A stretch of DNA of 64,000 nucleotides, from assembly GCF_000226095.1 (NCBI RefSeq), contig NC_016476.1, positions 3,534,001 through 3,598,000 of the forward strand, read 5' to 3'. The position numbers and the translations under genes were made by a program. This document shows positions 57,651-64,000 of this stretch, in pieces (the first letter of the stretch is position 1; every line of letters begins with the position of its first letter). The stretch is from Thermothelomyces thermophilus ATCC 42464. Taxonomy: Eukaryota; Ascomycota; Sordariomycetes; Sordariales; Chaetomiaceae. The notes under the pieces are model-generated. The model was given only the letters and a program-made list of their open reading frames with translations, was not told where the DNA came from and did not search any database.

Positions 57651-57885
57651 GCATGAACGATGAGAAGTATCCCCGAATTGCCCTCGGCAAGGATCTGCAG
57701 CTGCACCTCTGGATGCGAGTCTGTTGTGTTGTGACTCCGACCTCTTGTGGAGTTGCCCGACGGTCCCGCTACTCCAACGGCGCCTGGCGCGTGTCGGAGG
57801 CGCCGAAACTGTTCAGGGCCTGGACCTCGATTAGCGGGGCACGCCGCGGATTACCCCGCCTTGCCGATAAGCTCCGTCAGGGCAA

Positions 57886-57951
57886 TGTATGTATGTATGT
57901 ACATACTGTACTGTATTATATGTATGTACATACATACATACATACATACAT
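57886..57951. repeat. GTAT/ATAC microsatellite
   Basis: Tandem GTAT units followed by TACA/CATA units form an imperfect inverted tetranucleotide repeat, just outside the right TIR. Confidence 0.8.
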
Positions 57952-58072
57952 CTGGCTGCCTATACGTGCAGCGCGCTCAACTGCGCACTCAAACTACTCT
58001 TTACTGCCACCCACGTCGGTTGTCTTGTCTGCCCTTGTTCGACTCCCGCATGTCCTGTCACTCGTTTGTCCA

Positions 58073-58701
58073 ATGCAGTACGACATAACCGAACACGACG
58101 TGGCCCTGGCGGCTGCTGCATTCGCTTCTCTTTTGCTGCTCCAGTTTCGTTACGCCTGGCGCGCGCCGATAACATCACGTTTCCGCCCCAAGGACAAAGA
58201 CCAAGCAACACGGCTCCTTTGGCCAGATCCACTTCTGTGCAGCTGCTGGCTTGTTTGGCTCTGTATCGGAATCATCCTTGCGATTCTCTCTGGGCTTGCC
58301 AAAGCGGCTCATCTCCCGTATATGCTAGGATTCTTCCTTGGCTGCGAAGGCGTGACCCTCATGTCTGCCGAGGCTTTCGACGTATTTTGGACCTCTATCG
58401 TCTTCACATATCTCTAACGCGTTACAGATTACCGTGCTAGTATATCCACTTTACAGCAAACTCGTCGGCAGCCAGCCTACGCAAAGCCTTTCCTTCATCT
58501 AAGATAAACAGGTTTCTGCGATTTGTTTGGTGGATGGCGTTCAACCTCCCCGCACTCACATTACCTATTGTAGGCGGTGTATTCGGTTGGGAAAGCCTGC
58601 TTCTGGTTCAGTGTTTGCTTTGTGTGGCTGTCAGTTTTGAGCCTGGATTGTGGAAGTGGTTGTCGGGCCGGCTGCGTAAGGAGCATTCTCTAGGCGTTTG
58701 A
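58073..58701 (+). CDS. Candidate small integral membrane protein, spliced
   Basis: Exon 1 runs 58073-58381 (MQYDITEHDVALAAAAFASL..., ending AEAFD) and has two hydrophobic helices (LLCSCWLVWLCIGIILAILS and the first ~20 residues after the start). A 46-bp intron, GTATTT...CTCTAACGCGTTACAG with a clear CTAAC branch site, leads to ITVLVYPLYSKLV at 58428. The final stretch, FLRFVWWMAFNLPALTLPIV to TGA at 58699-58701, is hydrophobic and coding-like but in another frame. It needs a second intron (possibly GTATAT...CATCTAAG) or reflects a frameshift. No family recognised. It could be a decayed gene next to the TIR element. Confidence 0.4.
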
Positions 58702-59353
58702 CGTCCCAGTTCGTAGGAGAGTACTGTGCATTACTTTTCTCACTCCATGGTTCTTTTCTATCTTACTATCTCGCGACTACTGTCGACCTGGAAATGCGGA
58801 GTCTCTCCGGTCGCCGTCATCAGGTCGCCGTCAAGGCACCATCTTAGAAGAGACAGATGGCTGCGTCCGAGGCAGCAAGCAAGGACATCTTTGTTTATCC
58901 ATGCATTTATCCCACATTGACGGTTATGGAAAGTTGCATGAGTAGCCGCTAACGTTCAGCCGCTTGACACCGCCGGTCCACGTCGGTTCAGCCAAGTCAC
59001 TCCATGTTGGCCGATCTATCCACTCGCGATGTACCTCTGCGCCACGACACCTTCGCTGATGTTACTGAATGCAGCAGGGGGGTTTGCACACGGGCTGTTG
59101 AGCCCTTGGAGCCCTCCAGTGCTTGTTTCCTGGGGTTTTGAAGATACGCGGAGAACGGAACGGGCGTGACTCGCATGTTCGGAAATTGTATATTAGGATC
59201 CTTTCCCAGTACCAAGCTAGTCTTTTTGAACACGCCGGGTTTCTCCTCACTGACAACCAGTGCTCGACTGAGTATTCACGATACGAGGAACACAACTTGC
59301 CATCTCGTGTCGTACACTTTGACGACTACAGCACCGTCTGCGCTCTCTTTCCC
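58702..59353. other. Upstream region of the Zn(II)2Cys6 regulator gene
   Basis: No independent gene is supported. An open frame continues upstream of the regulator's ATG to 59123 but begins with a non-ATG codon and has no domain, so it is treated as leader. Confidence 0.5.
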
Positions 59354-61935
59354 ATGTCAGCCCGTGGTAACCCCTCTCAAATGCCACCCTCTACCCAGCC
59401 AATATCTTCCGGCCCATCACCATCCGGAGGTTTACAGCACTTACCAGGGCCTGCCCAACCATCACCGCCCCAGCCCTCCGAACTGTCTCATAGTCACGTA
59501 GCGGAGACCCCTATTGACGGCCAACGGCAACCTGGAGAGCTCCAGAATTTCCCGGCACCCGCGCTTTATGTGCCCTGTCGCAACGGATCCGCGGCAACTG
59601 GGGCTGGCACCTCGGTTATGGCGCCATCTTCGGCCGGCGCGAACTTCTACGATGCCTATATCCCCTTTACGCCACCGTTGCCTCCCACCCAGTACGCGGA
59701 TCCCGGCAATCCCCCAAGGCCTGGAGAAATTCCGATCATACTGCCGACCAAGATCATGCCTCCGACGAAGAAGATGAGTGAAAAACGAGCAAAACTGGTC
59801 GGTCCCTTGAAATAAACTCCGCGAAACCGGGTTCTAGGACTTGCTGACAGTTGGTGCCCCAGGCTTGTGATTCGTGTCGACGGCTTAAGATGCGGTGCGA
59901 CGAGCGCAATCCTTGCAAGACCTGCTCAGAAAAAGGCGTTGACTGTATCTATCGCTACCGCGGGCCCTCTCTTCTGTGAGTTTCCTTCCCTTTCGACTTA
60001 ACTCCCGCGGCTAATCTCCCCCTTCTGAAGCGAGACGTTGGAAGAAATATCGAAGGTCGTTACAAAAATGACCAGGACCTGGAAATCGCTTGAGCGGCGT
60101 TTAGAGAACATTGAGAACGCGATGGGCATGCTGGCCGAGGACGAGTTATCGTCCTCCGAAGACTCGACTGACTGGGCTATGCCTACCCTCACACACCCAC
60201 TATCTCCTCTTACCTGGCAGCTGATCCGGGATCGCTTCTGGGAGATACCAGGCATCCGGAATATGGGCCGAAATCTAGACGATCACTCCTGGATTCTCGG
60301 AGAACCTGATTTTAGCCTCGTTCAAGCCCCCGGGCTCGATAGCAGCCGAGTCGTCTCGGAGGCTGGCATGCACCCGACCGCTATCGATCGGGACAGGGCT
60401 GGCGGGTATCCCGCCGAAGACAAGATCTTCAAAGCTTTGAGCAAGGAACTGGTGTGGAAGTACGTCGAAAGTTTCCACAAAAACATCCAGGCTATCCATC
60501 CGCTTCTACCACTGGCCGAGCTGAAGGTTATGGTAGGGCAATTTCTGGAGACGAACCATCAGACCGAGTCGCCTCCAGTGTCAACGGAGACCGCAGCACA
60601 GCAATCTCTTGACAAGTGTCTGGTCCTGTTGGTGCTTGCGCTCGGGAAGATCTGTCTGTTAAGGGGCAGATCCCCGGGGGAACCGGCGATCGCTGTGCAG
60701 AGTCCGTCCAGTTCGAATTCTCCCGAAGCCCCTGAGGACAGAAACGCAATCCCTGGATTGAATTTGTTTGCTTCTGCGATTGAACTCCTTGAAAAGCTTA
60801 CTGGAGCTGGTCCGAAGCATATCTGCGCGCAGATCCTGGCTGGACTATATTTTGGACAGCTGGGGAGGGTACGGGAGACCTCGAGCTATATCAGCAAAGC
60901 CGCCTCCGTGTTGCGCGAGAAGACCGGCCAGTAAGCCTTTCCTTGGCCGCTAGGACCACCACCCGGGAATTTTGCTAAACCGCTACGGATAAATAGGTCC
61001 CTTCGCAGCGAGGCAATAACCGAAAAGTTTGAGAATCGACTCGTCTTCGCCTTCTGGACATGTCTAGAGCTCGAGAGGTAAGTTTAGTTGCTTTCCAGAC
61101 GCTGTTCAATGCGCGCTAATTAACCGCTTATGGACAACCATAGCGGCCTCTTCATTCGTCGATCGGACGCCTTGGGTCCCAAATGCACGGAGATACCCTA
61201 CCCTAACATAAAGCTTGCAGACTCGGACTTTGACACGCATGTGCTCAAGGGTTTCGCAGCCCAGGCGTATCTCCGCAGGCGATGGCACGAAATATACAAC
61301 CTTCATGACGGCGTAGACGAACCACTCCGCGCGGCCTACCTCCACCATGCCGAGGAAGCCCTCAAAAATCTCCAGTTTCCGTTTACGGAGAACGAACCGC
61401 CTGCGAAGGACGTCGTATATGCAAAGCTGCGTGCCGGATATTGGCGCGCATGGGTGGTCACTTATCGGCCGTTTGTACGTCGGGTGCTGGAATTGAACGG
61501 CGCCAATCGCCGCCGAGAACTTACTCCAGAGGACACGACTCTCGCAGGTCTTGGCATCAAGGCAATCATCGAATCTACTCGGGCGTTCCACGGGCTCGAG
61601 GCAACCATTACAAACCCGTTCGAAACCGCTGTTGAGTAAGAATGCTTTTCCCTTCTTTACATGAATTCAGTCTAATATGTATTACTAGGCAATTGGGGAA
61701 TCTTGTCGTGCTTTTGGCGGCCTCTGTGGATCCAACACTTCGCAATTATACCAGTGAGAGCATGCTTAAAGAATTTTTCTCCTGGGCTATTGGGTTTGTT
61801 AGGGCGGTTGCGCACCCTACAAGCGCCCTTCAAACTATCCTGAGCATTCTGATGGGCCTAGAGCATAAGATCATCGAGAACCCCGGATACTTTGGGGGGC
61901 AGAAGTGGAAGACCCTCGGGATATCGGTTGAGTAG
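59354..61935 (+). CDS. Zn(II)2Cys6 fungal transcription factor
   Basis: Six exons (59354-59797, 59863-59975, 60031-60930, 60997-61077, 61144-61635, 61689-61935) with introns of 53-66 bp give 758 aa. The first 148 residues are Pro/Ser-rich. The binuclear zinc cluster spans 150-176 with canonical CX2CX6CX5CX2CX6C spacing (Cys150, 153, 160, 166, 169, 176; ACDSCRRLKMRCDERNPCKT), basic residues between the second and third Cys, and is split from the N-terminal part by intron 1. A short coiled linker (RTWKSLERRLENIENAMGML) follows, then a fungal-specific transcription-factor middle region (YVESFHKNIQAIHPLLPLAE; CLVLLVLALGKICLLRGRSP; FWTCLELER). It should be a nuclear DNA-binding regulator acting on CGG-type elements. 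Target genes are unknown; nearby genes give no cluster hint. Confidence 0.9.
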
Positions 61936-62499
61936 ATAACAGGGAGGCCAAAATCCGAGAGAGGGATTGTGTATTCCAATGTACTTATGGGGCAAATTAC
62001 ATGCTCCGCTGAAATGCTTCATACCTGCTCTGAGCAAGCTGTGAAGGAAACAGCGAAATGCGCCACATGGTGGCACTAGGTCAGATGTTTTGCTGCTGCG
62101 CGCTGCTAATGGCCATGTCGTGATTTGACTAGTTCTGCTGGAAGAAGAAAATCCTCCACAATACGAAGCAGAGGCCAACAGCCACCAACATCCTCTGTAT
62201 TACTGTATTACCTTGCTCTGGTTCGGTCCTTTTCCTCTTACGGCCTACCCGCACCAATAAATAATGGAGCCCTTCCGTCGACGAATTGCCGTTCCCTCGC
62301 TTCTCAGGCGAGCAGCTTGATTTTACTATAACGATCATTACGACCTTTATCATCGCCCTCTACTTTTATCACCACTAGCTATAGACAATACCCATCCATT
62401 TACAACACTTGACGAGATACGTCAGGTTTGTTTCCATAAAAATCGGATATACCCTTCATACATATTAGTGTTAATAATAATATCCAGAGTCAAATCGTC
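61936..62499. other. 3' flank of the Zn(II)2Cys6 gene, no gene supported
   Basis: No exon with family features was found. AT content rises toward 62.4-62.5 kb. Confidence 0.5.
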
Positions 62500-62883
62500 A
62501 TGTTATCAGTCCCTATAAACGAGCAGCTTAAAGGTTCTCCTGACAAGCGTTCAGAAGGAATCCTAACGTCCTCCACCCACGAAAGAGATGATCATATTAT
62601 CTCTGTAGAGTTTGTAACCCGCAAAGGTAGATACGACAAAGAGACAGTTTAGGGCTGGGCGAAATCTGGAGATTGCTTTGTAATACTACATAAGAGGCTG
62701 GCGCACGACAAGAGTCCTAACTTTAGAACGGAACAGCGTCTAACTCTGACCTCCAAATCTGTGAGTTTTTGTGGCGGACTTGAGACGTTCTATCGCATGA
62801 TGGAAATGATGGAGCGCAAGAGACAAAGGATGCTCGAACAGGTGACCCATTCGGCCACAGTTAATAGGGTCGAAGTAATTTGA
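62500..62883 (+). pseudogene. 127-codon frame interrupted by one TAG, unknown family
   Basis: From ATG at 62500 a single frame runs to TGA at 62881-62883 with one internal TAG at 62650-62652. Both halves look like real protein: SEGILTSSTHERDDHIISVE before the stop and GLETFYRMMEMMERKRQRML after it. No intron consensus brackets the TAG convincingly. It may be a recently inactivated small gene, part of a larger spliced gene, or chance. No family is recognised. Confidence 0.3.
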
Positions 62884-63360
62884 CCTGGGAATGTAACTAT
62901 CTCGAGTCTCAGCGAACAATAGAATTAAGGGATGTCACTGGTCAAAGAAATCCTTTCGGAGTTGGGACCTGTTTGACGTTTATATTCCTCGCCCCTCGTT
63001 GCCGACAAGACAATAGTTTTAAGAGCACGAACATCACAAGTCTTCCGGCTTTCCTACCAACAGGGGCTGGAGACAGCCACAAGATACACGTAGCTGGTCG
63101 CCTTCAAAGAAGACAGACCCACACTTCACGACCTACATACACTAGGTACACAAGTCCTTTTTTGAGCAGCTCCACTTCAGGATACACTCCCTCGCTTGAA
63201 TTCACGGCCCCCCTCCCTCCACCAGAATCACGTTAGTTCGCGGAAATTGCTCCGCGATAAGGCATGAAATATCTGTATTATGGCGTGGCGATCCATGTCC
63301 GTATAAGGGCCCAGCCACTTTTGGATTCCGGATCGGGAGTCTGGCTGAAATCTTCCCGAC

Positions 63361-63588
63361 GTTGAGTGGTCAATGGCTTCGCCCTCGTGTATTGGCAACG
63401 TGAAAGTGCCCGCCTTTCCTGCATAATCGGCACGGGGAACACCGGGCGATGTTATGTTACGAACTGTCGATAGCTGGGTGACTTAGAGGACGGCGTTGAG
63501 TTTTAGAGCATATAACGAGTGCGAATCTGAGCTCACCAGTCAGCGGGTATAACAATGTCCTATTTCCTGTCAGGAACTCCTACAGCAG
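63361..63588 (+). repeat. Promoter-like repeat, copy 2
   Basis: Same-orientation match to 53430-53705 inside the TIR element: conserved blocks 63361-63470 and 63531-63588 around a diverged centre, including TGCATAATCGG, GGGGAAC, TGTTACGAACT and the TATA-like GGGTATAACAATG at 63545-63557. Confidence 0.6.
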
Positions 63589-63629
63589 AGTAAGAAGAGA
63601 GGCAACTGACAGACTTCCTTCTCCTTAAC

Positions 63630-63797
63630 ATGCCTTCTGCCGTAGACACATGGCTTGAGAACCTCCCTTTGATAGCATCGGATACCTATCGGGATACTAT
63701 CGGGGGGGTTCGGCTTCAGCGTAGAGCGTCCGTGGGCATCACAAAGCTTATATTCTCGGATTTGTCTTCGCCTCTGCCTCCACTTTCTCTTCACTAA
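63630..63797 (+). CDS. Small candidate ORF downstream of promoter-like repeat copy 2
   Basis: ATG at 63630 opens a 55-codon frame (MPSAVDTWLENLPLIASDTY...) ending in consecutive TAA TAG at 63795. It starts ~80 bp after the TATA-like word of the repeat, a sensible distance for a transcription unit. No domain is recognised and no intron is needed. It may be the first part of a longer gene running off the window. Confidence 0.28.
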   Translation: MPSAVDTWLENLPLIASDTYRDTIGGVRLQRRASVGITKLIFSDLSSPLPPLSLH

Positions 63798-64000
63798 TAG
63801 GGTATCTGATCATTGGCCTATACCACTTACATCGCCGGGCGCGCCGCTTGGCGACTGGTTATCGAGTACTCCCAATATACCGTCACTGAACCCGTAACGT
63901 ATGGTTTTACTTCTCAATGGTATTCTATATACTAATTTCGCTTTGTTATATACCACTATGATTCGCAATCCTCCTGTTCCGCTCCTACAACGACCTGTAG

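Noticed and set aside
59123-59353. N-terminal extension of the Zn(II)2Cys6 regulator
   Set aside because: The longer frame opens with TTG, not ATG; the ATG at 59354 begins the Pro/Ser-rich N-terminus and is the natural start.

Overview
The window is nuclear DNA of a filamentous ascomycete. Genes are interrupted by short GT-AG introns (46-185 bp), coding DNA is GC-rich, and AT-rich TpA-heavy islands look like repeat-induced point mutation (RIP) scars. The gene families (ApsB/Mto1, fungal arginase, GT90, Mtf1, SesB-type NACHT protein, AA9 LPMO, Cip1, NEP1-like protein) fit Sordariomycetes, probably Sordariales/Chaetomiaceae. That placement is inference, since no marker gene was searched.

Layout. 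0-24 kb is mostly conserved housekeeping on the minus strand: an ApsB/Mto1-type microtubule-organising protein, a four-helix MARVEL-like membrane protein, arginase, a GT90/CAP10-like glycosyltransferase and mitochondrial transcription factor Mtf1. It ends in a five-exon NLR-like protein (SesB-type hydrolase plus NACHT). 24-44 kb is gene-sparse and holds secreted or plant-interaction genes: an AA9 lytic polysaccharide monooxygenase, a P450, a Cip1-like protein with a CBM1, a NEP1-like protein and an epoxide hydrolase. 45-47 kb has a mitochondrial carrier-family gene whose start is overlapped by an upstream ORF. 47.9-49.5 kb is a ten-exon LaeA-like methyltransferase pseudogene broken by one nonsense codon and one single-base frameshift.

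50-58 kb is repeat territory: a truncated Est1-like fragment, a pogo/Tc1-type transposase scrap, a possible retropepsin scrap, then a 5.46-kb unit bounded by ~168-bp terminal inverted repeats (TIRs; ~90% identical by eye). Each TIR contains a perfect 47-49-bp palindrome. The unit carries at least two spliced genes I cannot assign, and no transposase that I recognise. It is the best candidate here for something undescribed. 58-62 kb has a small membrane-protein candidate and a six-exon Zn(II)2Cys6 regulator. The last 2 kb holds a frame broken by one TAG and a second copy of a promoter-like repeat that also lies inside the TIR unit.

All splice structures were worked out by hand from donor/acceptor sites, phase agreement and family resemblance. 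No database search was possible, so family names rest on motif recognition.
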